This document shows, piece by piece, positions 20,467 to 28,537 of a stretch of 48,118 nucleotides of DNA. Position 1 is the first letter of the stretch, and each line of letters starts with the position of its first letter. This DNA is from Sulfurimicrobium sp. (GTDB taxonomy: Bacteria; Pseudomonadota; Gammaproteobacteria; Burkholderiales; Sulfuricellaceae), in NCBI GenBank assembly GCA_030652035.1, contig JAUSBJ010000015.1:1-48118 (forward strand), read 5' to 3'. Made by a program: the position numbers and the translations under genes. The notes below the pieces were generated by a model. The model ran no database searches, was not told where the DNA came from, and was given only the letters and a program-made list of their open reading frames with translations.

Positions 20467-21045
20467 ATGCTGACCCTGTTTGGAGATCAAATGGATGCCG
20501 CAATGGATTTCGAGATTACGATGAGCCTTCTCTTCGGAGAGAAGGCTCGTCACATAGACGACCAACATTGCAGCACTAAGGGGCGTCGCGCGTGGTTGAC
20601 TAAGGCTATTGAAAGACTCACGCGAGAGGTCGATGCTCTGGATACCACGGTACGGCATAAGCAAATGCTCATGGGCGAGTTGGAAGCAATTGCAACTCTG
20701 GTCAAGCGCGAAAGCGAGCCTTCGTGGGATATTGTGTATCGCTTCCTTCGTTTAGCTTCGCGCCTTCTGGGGTTCGACTACTTTCGTGGCGCAAGGTGCC
20801 ATACGCCCACCTACTGGCAAACGCCTGCGCAGAATCTGAACTCCGTTGTCTTCGAAGGCGGAGATATTATGCAGGACTACTACGACAAGAAAAACGCAAT
20901 CGCCGTGCGGCGATCTGTCGTTCAAAACTTGAAGTCGCAAGGGTTTGACGACTACAAGATTGCACTTGTACTTAACATTACCGAGTACCAAGTCAAGAAG
21001 CTACGTGCCACTGCCTTATCACATGAAGGCGAAAATCCTAACTAA
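20467..21045 (+). CDS. Hypothetical protein with C-terminal helix-turn-helix-like segment
   Basis: 192-aa protein that I do not recognise. It has a charged, helical N-terminal half with coiled-coil character (about 35-75: KGRRAWLTKAIERLTREV...) and an aromatic-rich middle (FDYFRGARCHTPTYW). Near the C-terminus, SQGFDDYKIALVLNITEYQ looks like a helix-turn-helix. Start ATG 20467 is uncertain; a TTG at 20455 is in frame and neither has a good ribosome-binding site. It follows the helicase gene after a probable terminator. No transmembrane segment or signal peptide. Confidence 0.65.
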   Translation: MLTLFGDQMDAAMDFEITMSLLFGEKARHIDDQHCSTKGRRAWLTKAIERLTREVDALDTTVRHKQMLMGELEAIATLVKRESEPSWDIVYRFLRLASRLLGFDYFRGARCHTPTYWQTPAQNLNSVVFEGGDIMQDYYDKKNAIAVRRSVVQNLKSQGFDDYKIALVLNITEYQVKKLRATALSHEGENPN

Positions 21046-21068
21046 TATTTTTATTGCTGCTCGATTTC

Positions 21069-21200
21069 ATGTTTGAAGGCACTGTGATGACTATAGCCAT
21101 AGTGGCCGCTCTAATAGCTTTGTTGTCTGCCATTTATGCTCGGTGGCAAGCTTTAGCCCGCGTAGGGCGCAATAACCGAAGGGCATTGCGCCGCATGTAA
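21069..21200 (+). pseudogene. Possible truncated membrane-protein gene interrupted by a REP element
   Basis: A 43-codon frame starts MFEGTVMTIAIVAALIALLS and continues AIYARWQA, which reads like the N-terminal transmembrane helix of a larger membrane-anchored protein. From codon 30 on it runs straight into the REP palindrome (21162-21192) and stops at 21198. I infer that the REP/RAYT element cut off the original gene; no matching C-terminal part is visible beyond the element. It could also be a real small protein. Confidence 0.4.
21162..21192 (+). repeat. REP palindrome upstream of RAYT gene (GTAG foot)
   Basis: GTAG (21162-21165) is followed by GGCGCAAT (21166-21173), an 11-nt loop and ATTGCGCC (21185-21192). 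The GTAG tetranucleotide 5' of an imperfect or perfect hairpin is the known recognition signature of REP elements used by RAYT proteins. The whole 31 nt is an exact reverse complement of 21757-21787. Confidence 0.85.
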
Positions 21201-21220
21201 AATGCCCCGATACTCGCCCC

Positions 21221-21751
21221 ATGCCTGACTACCGTCGAGCCTGGCATCCGGGCGGGACTTATTTTTTCACCGTCAATTTGCTGCAACGGCACGGAAACGA
21301 CCTGCTCACGCGGCATATTGATTTGTTGCGGCAAGCTGTTCGCGCTGTGCGTAAACGCCACCCTTTCCACATCCACGGCTGGGTGGTTTTGCCCGACCAC
21401 CTGCATTGCGTGATCGAGTTGCCGCCGGAAGATGCGGATTTCGCGACCCGGTGGAGATTGATCAAGATGGGATTCTCCAAGGCATTGCCCCGCGTCGAAA
21501 AATTATCCGCCGTGCGCGTCCGCCGGGGAGAGCGAGGCATCTGGCAACGACGCTATTGGGAACATCTGATTCGGGACGAGGCGGATTACCGGGCGCACAT
21601 GGATTATGTGCACATCAACCCGTTGAAACACGGGTTGGTCAAGCGTGTGGCCGATTGGCCTTATTCGACGTTTCACCATCTGGTTGCCGTTGGCATCTAT
21701 TCGCCGGATTGGGCGGGCGGGGTGGAAAGGGGGTTGGGTTACGATGATTAA
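21221..21751 (+). CDS. REP-associated tyrosine transposase (RAYT, Y1_Tnp family)
   Basis: 176-aa IS200/IS605-related single-strand nuclease that acts on REP palindromes. HUH motif in [12 protein letters not shown] (H60, H62). The probable catalytic tyrosine is Y129 in [13 protein letters not shown], the family C-terminal hallmark. The N-terminus [17 protein letters not shown] is typical. ATG 21221 lies 28 nt after the left REP, and the stop is 5 nt before the right REP. All key residues are present, so it appears intact. Confidence 0.92.
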   Translation: MPDYRRAWHPGGTYFFTVNLLQRHGNDLLTRHIDLLRQAVRAVRKRHPFHIHGWVVLPDHLHCVIELPPEDADFATRWRLIKMGFSKALPRVEKLSAVRVRRGERGIWQRRYWEHLIRDEADYRAHMDYVHINPLKHGLVKRVADWPYSTFHHLVAVGIYSPDWAGGVERGLGYDD

Positions 21752-21756
21752 CATTC

Positions 21757-21787
21757 GGCGCAATGCCCTTCGGTTATTGCGCCCTAC
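21757..21787 (-). repeat. REP palindrome downstream of RAYT gene, inverted copy
   Basis: GGCGCAAT (21757-21764) and ATTGCGCC (21776-21783) flank an 11-nt loop, followed by CTAC (21784-21787), the complement of the GTAG foot. It matches the upstream element perfectly in inverted orientation, so the gene sits in a symmetrical two-REP cassette. Confidence 0.85.
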
Positions 21788-21886
21788 AGATGTACACGAA
21801 AATCTATCGTAGCGGAATTTATCGTATTGTGGATTGATGCATATATTCACGTGGGCGCGGGGGGTGCGGGTTTTCTCAATAATTGC

Positions 21887-21914
21887 TTGATTGTTTGGTT
21901 GGTTCCCCTACAAT
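21887..21914 (+). promoter_or_regulatory. Sigma-70-type promoter of the toxin-antitoxin operon
   Basis: TTGATT (21887-21892), 16-nt spacer, TACAAT (21909-21914). The -10 box forms the first bases of the palindromic operator, as expected for an autorepressed toxin-antitoxin operon. Confidence 0.55.
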
Positions 21915-21941
21915 GCAGGAATGGTATGTTCCTACATTGTA
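21909..21941 (+). promoter_or_regulatory. Palindromic operator upstream of antitoxin gene
   Basis: Inverted arms TACAATGCAGGAA (21909-21921) and TTCCTACATTGTA (21929-21941) match at 12 of 13 positions around a 7-nt spacer. It lies 25 nt before the antitoxin ATG and covers the -10 box. The antitoxin's Phd-like N-terminus is the inferred binder. Confidence 0.6.
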
Positions 21942-21966
21942 ATCCCCGTCGTCTGTGGAGACTTTC

Positions 21967-22311
21967 ATGCATTCCGTCCAGGTGCGAGAACTCAAGAATA
22001 ACCCTTCCCAGGCTTTGCGCCAGGCAGAGCAAGACGAGGTCGTGGTGGTCATGAACCGCGACCGGCCTTCGGCGCTGCTGTTGAATTTCGATGAAAAATG
22101 GCTGCGTGGCGCGGGGGTTCCCACTGCGCTGGCAACAGCCTTGTTCCGTGACGGCGGCTTGTCGCTGGCCCGCGCTGCCCGTGTGGCCGAAATGAACCTG
22201 GTGGATTTCATGCAGCATCTCTCCCGTGTTGGCATCCCCATCGTGCAGGGTTCGGCCGAAGAGGCGGAAAAAGATATTGAAACGCTAGCCGCATGGCTCA
22301 AATCGTCATAG
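21967..22311 (+). CDS. Antitoxin with Phd-like N-terminus and UPF0175-like C-terminus
   Basis: 114 aa. Residues 1-45 (MHSVQVRELKNNPSQALRQ, then VVVVMNRDRPSALLL) look like a Phd/YefM DNA-binding antitoxin fold. Residues about 58-98 (ALFRDGGLSLARAARVAEMN, then FMQHLSRVGIPIV) look like UPF0175, a family usually found alone and paired with DUF3368 PIN toxins. ATG 21967 has GGAG six nt upstream; an in-frame GTG at 21955 overlaps that ribosome-binding site and is rejected. It overlaps the toxin gene by 19 nt. Confidence 0.8.
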   Translation: MHSVQVRELKNNPSQALRQAEQDEVVVVMNRDRPSALLLNFDEKWLRGAGVPTALATALFRDGGLSLARAARVAEMNLVDFMQHLSRVGIPIVQGSAEEAEKDIETLAAWLKSS

Positions 22312-22793
22312 CGGATGCCAGCCCTCTCATTATCCTGGCGCATGTCGAGGGATTGGGCTGGTTGCAATCGCTTTTCGGCCAGGTCTGGATTACGTCCGTG
22401 GTGCGCGATGAAATCCTGCCCGGCACAGGCAAGCCGGGCGAGCAGTTGATTCGGGCTGCCATCGAGAGCGGCACTTTGAGGGTGTTCGAGCAAAGCAGGG
22501 AAACGCCGGTTTTCCCGACTCTCGACGAGGGCGAGGCAAGCTGTATCCGCGCCGCCCTGGCGCATCCGGACGACAAATGTCTGCTTCTCATGGATGAGCG
22601 TCTGGGGCGCGCCATTGCCGGAGAGCAGGGCGTTCCTGTTGTTGGTGCGGCAGGTGTTATCGGCATGGCCAAAATGCGCGGCTTGATTCCCTCTGCCAGC
22701 GAGGTATTCGAAAGACTTCTAAAAACCGATTTTCGTATCGCTCATGATGTGATCCGTGGGGTGCTGAAGGGGGTAGGGGAGTGGCAAGATTGA
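22293..22793 (+). CDS. PIN-like toxin (DUF3368 family)
   Basis: 166-aa PIN-fold ribonuclease candidate. The acidic residues expected of a PIN site are D8 (IADASPLI), E40 (VVRDEI), E81 (DEGEASCI) and D101 (LMDERLGR). Arrangement and the late GLIPSASEVFERLL segment match DUF3368 proteins, which are partnered with UPF0175 antitoxins. It overlaps the antitoxin gene by 19 nt. The active site looks intact, so it is likely a working toxin. Confidence 0.82.
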   Translation: MAQIVIADASPLIILAHVEGLGWLQSLFGQVWITSVVRDEILPGTGKPGEQLIRAAIESGTLRVFEQSRETPVFPTLDEGEASCIRAALAHPDDKCLLLMDERLGRAIAGEQGVPVVGAAGVIGMAKMRGLIPSASEVFERLLKTDFRIAHDVIRGVLKGVGEWQD

Positions 22794-22862
22794 ACAACGT
22801 GCGGTGTTTGGCGCATGCTGGGTATGTTCAATCGTGATCAACAGAATCGAATACCAAATGCT

Positions 22863-22890
22863 TTGCCCCTTTGTGGCGCTGGGTTAGAAT
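22863..22890 (+). promoter_or_regulatory. Candidate promoter for hisB and downstream his/tat genes
   Basis: TTGCCC (22863-22868), 16-nt spacer, TAGAAT (22885-22890), 26 nt before the hisB ATG. Because an island separates hisB from hisC, a local promoter is needed for the distal his genes, and this is the best match in the gap. Confidence 0.5.
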
Positions 22891-22916
22891 GAACACCCTT
22901 TAAGTGATTTGCTTTT

Positions 22917-23504
22917 ATGCGTACAGCCCAAGTCAACCGCAACACTCTTGAAACCCAGGTGAGCGTCACCCTCAATCTGGACGGCAGCGGCCAGGCCAAA
23001 CTGGCCAGCGGCGTGCCGTTCCTTGATCACATGCTGGATCAGATCGCCCGCCATGGGCTGATGGATATGGACATTGCGGCCAAGGGCGACCTGCATATCG
23101 ATGCGCACCACACCGTGGAAGATATCGGCATTACCTTGGGCCAGGCCTTTGCCCAGGCGATCGGCGACAAGAAGGGGGTGCGCCGCTATGGCCATGCCTA
23201 CGTGCCGCTGGACGAGGCGCTGTCGCGCGTGGTGCTGGACCTCTCGGGCCGGCCTGGTCTGGTGTTCGAGGTGGAATTTACCCGCGCCCGTATCGGCGAA
23301 TTCGATGCCGACCTGGTGCGCGAGTTCTTCCAGGGCTTCGTCAACCATGCCGGGGTGACTTTGCACGTGGATTGCCTGCGCGGTGTCAACGCGCATCACC
23401 AGGCCGAGACCGTGTTCAAGGCCTTTGGTCGGGCGCTGCGCATGGCGGTCGAGGCGGATGAACGCATGGCCGGCGTGATGCCCTCCACCAAGGGAAGTTT
23501 GTAA
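22917..23504 (+). CDS. hisB: Imidazoleglycerol-phosphate dehydratase HisB
   Basis: Mn-dependent dehydratase, 195 aa, monofunctional (no phosphatase domain). Metal-binding motifs DAHHTVED (twin His and Glu) and NAHHQAE are present, plus GVPFLDHML at the N-terminus. It starts the second block of the histidine operon, with 2 nt to hisH. Confidence 0.97.
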   Translation: MRTAQVNRNTLETQVSVTLNLDGSGQAKLASGVPFLDHMLDQIARHGLMDMDIAAKGDLHIDAHHTVEDIGITLGQAFAQAIGDKKGVRRYGHAYVPLDEALSRVVLDLSGRPGLVFEVEFTRARIGEFDADLVREFFQGFVNHAGVTLHVDCLRGVNAHHQAETVFKAFGRALRMAVEADERMAGVMPSTKGSL

Positions 23505-23506
23505 GC

Positions 23507-24184
23507 ATGGCCGATATCGCAGTGATTGATTACGGTATGGGCAATTTGCGCTCGGTGGCGAAGGCGTTCGAACATGTGGCGCCGCAACTGGATATCATCG
23601 TGTCCAGCGATCCGGACGAAATTTCCAAGGCTGGCCGCGTGGTGTTCCCCGGCGTTGGCGCGATGCCGGATTGCATCCGCGAGCTGGAAAGCCGGGGCCT
23701 GCGCGAGGCTGTCGTGGAAGCCGCGAAAGCCAAGCCTTTCCTGGGAATCTGTCTGGGCATGCAGGCCTTGTTCGAATCCTCGGAAGAGGGGAATGCAGCC
23801 GGTCTGGGTATTCTTCCGGGCCGCGTGCTGCGCTTTCCCGCCGAAGCCATGGTGGATGACAAGGGGCAAAAGCTCAAGGTACCGCACATCGGATGGAACG
23901 AGGTGCATCAGGCGGCCGAGCATCCAATGTGGTCGGGCATTCCCACCGGGGCGCGATTCTATTTTGTGCACAGCTATTATGTTGAGGCCGGCGATCCGGA
24001 TCTGGTGGCTGGTTTTACCCTGTATCCGTTTGCGTTTACCGCGGCGGTGGCGCGGGATAATATCTTTGCCGTGCAATTCCACCCGGAAAAGAGCCAGGCG
24101 ACGGGCCTTACCCTGCTGGCCAATTTTGTGATGTGGGACGGGCAGGCGCAAGTGAGTGCCTGTGGCGCTGACGCCTGTCTGTAA
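23507..24184 (+). CDS. hisH: Imidazole glycerol phosphate synthase glutaminase subunit HisH
   Basis: Class I glutamine amidotransferase that supplies ammonia to HisF. Catalytic triad visible: C82 in GICLGMQ, with H192 and E194 in FHPEKS. 225 aa, slightly long at the C-terminus (a WDGQAQVSACGADACL tail past the usual end). Confidence 0.96.
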   Translation: MADIAVIDYGMGNLRSVAKAFEHVAPQLDIIVSSDPDEISKAGRVVFPGVGAMPDCIRELESRGLREAVVEAAKAKPFLGICLGMQALFESSEEGNAAGLGILPGRVLRFPAEAMVDDKGQKLKVPHIGWNEVHQAAEHPMWSGIPTGARFYFVHSYYVEAGDPDLVAGFTLYPFAFTAAVARDNIFAVQFHPEKSQATGLTLLANFVMWDGQAQVSACGADACL

Positions 24185-24232
24185 ATTATTTCCGCCCGAT
24201 TTTTTTAACCCTTCTGTTACAGTGCCTAGACC

Positions 24233-24973
24233 ATGTTAGTGATTCCAGCGATTGATTTGAAAGATGGCCATTGCGTCCGCCTTAAACAAGGCGAGATGGA
24301 CTCAGCCACGATTTTCTCCGAGAACCCCGCCGAAATGGCGCGGCATTGGGTCGAACAGGGGGGGCGCCGCCTGCACCTGGTCGATCTGAACGGCGCATTT
24401 GCCGGCAAGCCGGTGAATGGCGAAGCCATTCGCGCCATCGTCAGTGAAGTCGGGACGGAAATTCCGGTACAGCTGGGCGGCGGGATACGCGACTTGGCGA
24501 CAATCGAGCGCTATCTCGACAATGGAATCAGCTACGTCATCATTGGCACTGCGGCAGTGAAGAACCCCGGTTTTCTGCATGAAGCCTGCGATGCTTTTCC
24601 TGGCCAGATCATCGTTGGTCTCGATGCCAAGGATGGCAAGGTGGCGGTGGATGGATGGTCCAAGCTCACCGGTCACGATGTGATTGATCTGGCCAGGAAA
24701 TTCGAGGGCTATGGCGTGGAGGCGATTGTCTATACCGACATCGGCCGCGATGGCATGCTCTCCGGCGTAAACATCGAGGCGACAGTGAACCTGGCGCGCG
24801 CCCTCACCATTCCGGTGATCGCCAGCGGCGGACTGACCGATCTGGAAGACGTGAAACGTCTTTGTGCGGTGGAGAGCGAGGGCATCATGGGTGCCATTAC
24901 CGGGCGCGCCATCTACGAAGGCACGCTGGATTTTGCTGCCGCGCAGAAACTGGCTGACGAGTTGGGCGTCTAG
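24233..24973 (+). CDS. hisA: ProFAR isomerase HisA
   Basis: TIM-barrel isomerase, 246 aa. D8 (IPAIDLKDG) and the second catalytic aspartate in VGLDAKDG are present, with the phosphate loops GGGIRD and ASGGLTD. The 48-nt gap after hisH carries a T-run but no clear hairpin. It is followed after 1 nt by hisF. Confidence 0.96.
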   Translation: MLVIPAIDLKDGHCVRLKQGEMDSATIFSENPAEMARHWVEQGGRRLHLVDLNGAFAGKPVNGEAIRAIVSEVGTEIPVQLGGGIRDLATIERYLDNGISYVIIGTAAVKNPGFLHEACDAFPGQIIVGLDAKDGKVAVDGWSKLTGHDVIDLARKFEGYGVEAIVYTDIGRDGMLSGVNIEATVNLARALTIPVIASGGLTDLEDVKRLCAVESEGIMGAITGRAIYEGTLDFAAAQKLADELGV

Positions 24974-24974
24974 G

Positions 24975-25748
24975 ATGGGACTGGCCAAGCGCATTATCCC
25001 CTGCCTGGATGTCACTGCCGGACGCGTGGTGAAAGGGGTGAATTTTGTCGGCTTGCGCGATGCAGGCGATCCGATCGAAATTGCGCGCCGCTACGATGAG
25101 CAGGGCGCGGACGAACTGACTTTTCTCGATATCACCGCCAGCTCCGACGAGCGCGACATCATCCTGCATATCATCGAAGAAGTGGCGAATCAGGTCTTCA
25201 TCCCCCTGACCGTGGGCGGTGGTGTGCGCAGCGTGGAGGATGTGCGGCGCCTGCTGAATGCGGGGGCCGACAAGGTCGGCATCAATACCGCTGCGGTGAC
25301 CAACCCGCAACTGGTGGCGGATGCCTCTTCGCGCTTTGGTTCGCAGTGCATCGTGGTGGCGATTGATGCCAAGCAGGTGTCCGCGGAAGGCGAGCCTTTG
25401 CTCTGGCATGTGTTCACCCATGGCGGGCGCAAGGATACCGGCCTGGATGCCGTTGCGTGGGCAAAGAAGATGGAGTCGCTGGGCGCGGGCGAAATCCTGC
25501 TGACCAGCATGGATAGGGATGGCACCAAGATCGGCTTCAATCTCGACCTGACGCGCGCCGTTTCCGATGCGGTGAGTATTCCAGTCATCGCCAGCGGTGG
25601 TGTGGGCAACCTCGATCACCTGGTGGATGGCGTGAAAAAAGGCCACGCGGATGCCGTGTTGGCGGCAAGCATCTTCCATTATGGCGAGTTTACGGTACGC
25701 CAGGCCAAGGAATATATGGCTAAGAACCAGATTGAAGTGAGGCTGTAA
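24975..25748 (+). CDS. hisF: Imidazole glycerol phosphate synthase cyclase subunit HisF
   Basis: TIM-barrel cyclase partnered with HisH, 257 aa. Seen: [10 protein letters not shown] (catalytic Asp), [14 protein letters not shown] (second catalytic Asp) and ASGGVGN. Start ATG 24975 gives the standard [11 protein letters not shown]-terminus; the frame open from 24864 lies in hisA. Confidence 0.97.
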   Translation: MGLAKRIIPCLDVTAGRVVKGVNFVGLRDAGDPIEIARRYDEQGADELTFLDITASSDERDIILHIIEEVANQVFIPLTVGGGVRSVEDVRRLLNAGADKVGINTAAVTNPQLVADASSRFGSQCIVVAIDAKQVSAEGEPLLWHVFTHGGRKDTGLDAVAWAKKMESLGAGEILLTSMDRDGTKIGFNLDLTRAVSDAVSIPVIASGGVGNLDHLVDGVKKGHADAVLAASIFHYGEFTVRQAKEYMAKNQIEVRL

Positions 25749-25751
25749 AAT

Positions 25752-26171
25752 ATGTCGGATGTCTGGCTCAGTAAAGTCAACTGGACCCACGATGGCTTGG
25801 TGCCGGTGATCGCACAGGACAAGGATAGTGGTGTGGTGCTGATGGTGGCCTGGATGAATCGCGATGCCCTGAAACGCACGGTGGAAAGTGGCGAGGCAGT
25901 ATACTGGTCGCGCTCGCGCAAGAAGCTGTGGCACAAGGGCGAAGAGTCCGGCCATGTGCAGAAAGTGCATGAGATTCGTCTTGATTGCGATGAAGACGTG
26001 ATACTGCTCAAGGTGGAACAGATCGGGGGTATCGCCTGCCACACCGGGCGCCAAAATTGCTTTTTCCAGAAACTGGAAGGGCGGGAATGGGTATCCATCG
26101 AACCTGTTCTGAAAGACCCGGCTGAGATCTACCGTGCTGCCAAGGCCGCCGTTCTGGATGGAGAAAGCTAA
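25752..26171 (+). CDS. hisI: Phosphoribosyl-AMP cyclohydrolase HisI
   Basis: Zn/Mg enzyme that opens the adenine ring of PR-AMP. Separate HisI (139 aa), not fused to HisE. Metal motifs [12 protein letters not shown] and CHTGRQNCF are present, as is [17 protein letters not shown]. It abuts hisE, whose ATG directly follows the stop. Confidence 0.96.
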   Translation: MSDVWLSKVNWTHDGLVPVIAQDKDSGVVLMVAWMNRDALKRTVESGEAVYWSRSRKKLWHKGEESGHVQKVHEIRLDCDEDVILLKVEQIGGIACHTGRQNCFFQKLEGREWVSIEPVLKDPAEIYRAAKAAVLDGES

Positions 26172-26495
26172 ATGAGCGAGATTCTGAGCCGCCTGGCTGA
26201 AACACTGGAGAGCCGCAAGCATGCCGATCCTGACAGTTCCTACGTGGCGAAGCTATACGCCAAGGGGCTGGATTCCATCCTCAAGAAAATTGGCGAGGAA
26301 GCGACGGAAACCGTAATTGCAGCCAAGGGGGGCGACAAGTCCCAGGTGGTGTATGAAATGGCCGATCTGTGGTTTCATAGCATGGTCCTGCTGGCGCAGC
26401 AGGGATTGCATCCCGATGACGTGCTGGCCGAGTTGGCGCGGCGCGAAGGACTGTCGGGCCTGGCAGAAAAAGCCGGGCGAAAGGATGGCGCCTAG
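26172..26495 (+). CDS. hisE: Phosphoribosyl-ATP pyrophosphatase HisE
   Basis: MazG-like all-alpha pyrophosphohydrolase, 107 aa. Recognised by [24 protein letters not shown], the acidic pair EEATE and YEMADLWFH. Last his gene of the cluster. hisZ and a histidinol phosphatase gene are not in the window. Confidence 0.95.
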   Translation: MSEILSRLAETLESRKHADPDSSYVAKLYAKGLDSILKKIGEEATETVIAAKGGDKSQVVYEMADLWFHSMVLLAQQGLHPDDVLAELARREGLSGLAEKAGRKDGA

Positions 26496-26580
26496 TTTTT
26501 CAGTGTAGGCTAAGCTTCAGGTTATGCCGGAACTAAAAATCCGGTCGTCAGCAGAAGTCATTTGGCTAAAAGGGGGAAAT

Positions 26581-26919
26581 ATGCTGGATTGTATCTTCTG
26601 TAAAATCGTCAAAGATCAGATTCCGAGTAAAAAGATTTACGAAGACGATGAACTGATTGCCTTTCATGATATCCACCCTATTGCGCCGGTACATTTCATG
26701 ATCGTGCCCAAGAGCCATGTGGATTCACTGGGCCATTGCACGGTCGTGCATCAGGCGCTGCTGGGGCGGATTTTGCTGCTGGCGCCGCAGCTGGCAAAAG
26801 AACAGGGATTGGAAAAGGGTTTCCGTACCATGATCAACACCGGACATGGCGGAGGGCAGGAAGTGTTTCACCTGCATGTTCATGTTTTTGGCGGTGACGC
26901 ATTATTGCCGCGCACCTAA
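26581..26919 (+). CDS. HIT-family nucleotide-binding protein
   Basis: Histidine-triad purine nucleoside phosphoramidase-like protein (HinT type), 112 aa. It opens DCIFCKIVKDQIPS, and the triad is H97-x-H99-x-H101 (HLHVHVF). The ATG at 26581 has AGGGGG six to eleven nt upstream, which settles the start over the open frame from 26524. Its place between hisE and tatA is usual in betaproteobacteria. Confidence 0.95.
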   Translation: MLDCIFCKIVKDQIPSKKIYEDDELIAFHDIHPIAPVHFMIVPKSHVDSLGHCTVVHQALLGRILLLAPQLAKEQGLEKGFRTMINTGHGGGQEVFHLHVHVFGGDALLPRT

Positions 26920-26936
26920 ATATTTGGAGATAAGAA

Positions 26937-27158
26937 ATGGGTTCATTCAGTATCTGGCACTGGCTGATCGTTCTGGTCATCGTGCTGCTGGTCTTCGGCA
27001 CCAAGAAACTGCGCAACATGGGCAGCGATCTGGGTGGTGCGATGAAAAATTTCAAGGATGCGGTGAAGGAAGAAGAAAAAGCGCCAACCAAGGTCGAGGC
27101 CGGGACTTCCGGGCAGACCATCGAGGGTGAGATCAAGGAAAAATCAAAGGCCCAGTGA
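26937..27158 (+). CDS. tatA: Sec-independent translocase subunit TatA
   Basis: Pore-forming TatA, 73 aa. A short N-terminal transmembrane helix ([17 protein letters not shown]) is followed by the [19 protein letters not shown] amphipathic helix and a charged tail. First gene of tatABC. Confidence 0.96.
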   Translation: MGSFSIWHWLIVLVIVLLVFGTKKLRNMGSDLGGAMKNFKDAVKEEEKAPTKVEAGTSGQTIEGEIKEKSKAQ

Positions 27159-27166
27159 GGAGAAAA

Positions 27167-27224
27167 GAGTGAGGAGCGGTGTAAAGCCTGCGACGCCTCA
27201 TTCTTCACCCCTCATTCCTCACTC
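27167..27224. repeat. Inverted repeat between tatA and tatB
   Basis: GAGTGAGGA (27167-27175) is perfectly complementary to TCCTCACTC (27216-27224), with inner GGTG/CACC pairing. It lies in the 68-nt gap between tatA and tatB and directly precedes the tatB ATG, so it may fold in the mRNA and affect relative tatA:tatB output. No T-run follows. Confidence 0.5.
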
Positions 27225-27226
27225 CC

Positions 27227-27691
27227 ATGTTTGATTTTGGTTTCTCCGAACTGGTCCTGATCGGCGTTGTCGCGCTGGTCGTGATCGGCCCCGAACGCCT
27301 GCCAAAAGTGGCGCGCACGGCCGGACATCTGTTTGGCCGCATGCAACGCTATGTTTCCGACGTCAAGGCCGACATCAACCGAGAAATTCAGCTTGATGAG
27401 TTGAAAAAGATGCAGGAAGAAATGCATGCTTCAGTCAACTCGATCGAACAATCTGTGACCAAGGAACTGCACCAGAGTGGCCAGGAATTTCAGTCGGCTG
27501 CTGAGCAAATTCACGAAATCATAGAAATACCCCAAGCTGCCTCGGCGACAGCGTCTCCGGATGTGCCGGCCGGGCACGAGTCCGATGTGGTGGAAGCACC
27601 TCCGCCGCAACTCGAACTGAATCTGGAGCCCCAGGACCAACCGGGCACGGACAATACACATACAGATGTTAAAGAAATCAAGAATGCCTGA
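27227..27691 (+). CDS. tatB: Sec-independent translocase subunit TatB
   Basis: TatB receptor subunit, 154 aa. Starts MFDFGFSELVLIGVVALVVIG with the typical GPERLPKVAR hinge, a long amphipathic/coiled region and an acidic, Pro-rich tail. No good Shine-Dalgarno is visible because the ATG is next to the inverted repeat. Confidence 0.96.
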   Translation: MFDFGFSELVLIGVVALVVIGPERLPKVARTAGHLFGRMQRYVSDVKADINREIQLDELKKMQEEMHASVNSIEQSVTKELHQSGQEFQSAAEQIHEIIEIPQAASATASPDVPAGHESDVVEAPPPQLELNLEPQDQPGTDNTHTDVKEIKNA

Positions 27692-27715
27692 CTCCCTTCG
27701 CTCTCAGGAATGGCA

Positions 27716-28537
27716 ATGAGCGCCCCCGAACCCAGCGAAACCTTTATTTCCCACCTCGTCGAACTGCGCACCCGCCTGGTGCGTTCGATTATCGCGGTGC
27801 TGATCGTGTTTGTGTGCCTCTTCCCTTTCGCCAAGGAGATCTACGCACTACTGGCCGCCCCCTTGCTGGCAAGTCTCCCCGCGGGCGGGCAGATGATCGC
27901 GACCGACGTCACCACGCCCTTCTTCGTGCCCATGAAAGTGGCCATGATGACGGCGTTCCTGATCGCCCTTCCCTACGTGCTGTACCAGGTCTGGGCGTTT
28001 GTCGCCCCCGGTTTGTACAGCCACGAAAAGAAGCTGGGCGCACCGCTGGTGGCGGCGAGCACGCTGCTGTTCCTGTGCGGCATGTCGTTTGCCTATTTTC
28101 TGGTGTTTCCGGTGGTGTTCGGTTTCGTGACCTCGGTGGCGCCGGAAGGCGTGGCTGTGATGACCGATATCAACAAATATCTGGATTTCGTCATTACTTT
28201 ATTCTTGGCTTTTGGCATCACTTTCGAAGTGCCGGTGGCGGTCGTCCTGCTGGTCAAGATGGGGATGGTGAGCGTTGAAAAACTGAAGGAAATCCGCTCC
28301 TACGTGATTGTTGGCGCCTTCGTGATCGGCGCCATTTTTACCCCGCCCGATGTTATTTCGCAGATCATGCTGGCCGTCCCGCTGTGGCTGCTCTATGAAG
28401 TCGGCATCCTGGTGGCATCCATGCTGTCCAAGCCCGCAGCAGCGGAGGAAGCCGAGCCTTACCGTCCGATGGATGACGCGGAGATGGAGCGCGAACTTGA
28501 TTCCATCGAAGCCAAACAACAGGACAAGGCTGAATAG
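27716..28537 (+). CDS. tatC: Sec-independent translocase subunit TatC
   Basis: Six-helix membrane receptor for twin-arginine substrates, 273 aa. Family motifs: FISHLVELRTRLVRS, FVAPGLYSHEKK and PPDVISQ. AGGA at 27706-27709 is six nt before ATG 27716 and abuts ATG 27710, so 27716 is chosen. The C-terminal tail is acidic. Confidence 0.96.
   Translation: MSAPEPSETFISHLVELRTRLVRSIIAVLIVFVCLFPFAKEIYALLAAPLLASLPAGGQMIATDVTTPFFVPMKVAMMTAFLIALPYVLYQVWAFVAPGLYSHEKKLGAPLVAASTLLFLCGMSFAYFLVFPVVFGFVTSVAPEGVAVMTDINKYLDFVITLFLAFGITFEVPVAVVLLVKMGMVSVEKLKEIRSYVIVGAFVIGAIFTPPDVISQIMLAVPLWLLYEVGILVASMLSKPAAAEEAEPYRPMDDAEMERELDSIEAKQQDKAE

Noticed and set aside
20456..20470. Sigma-54-like promoter (TGGCGC-N5-ATGC) before the hypothetical gene
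   Set aside because: It differs from consensus in both boxes and lies at or inside the start codon region, so it is most likely chance.
24897..26222. 441-codon minus-strand frame across hisF, hisI and hisE
   Set aside because: It is fully covered by three certain genes on the other strand and has shadow-type composition.
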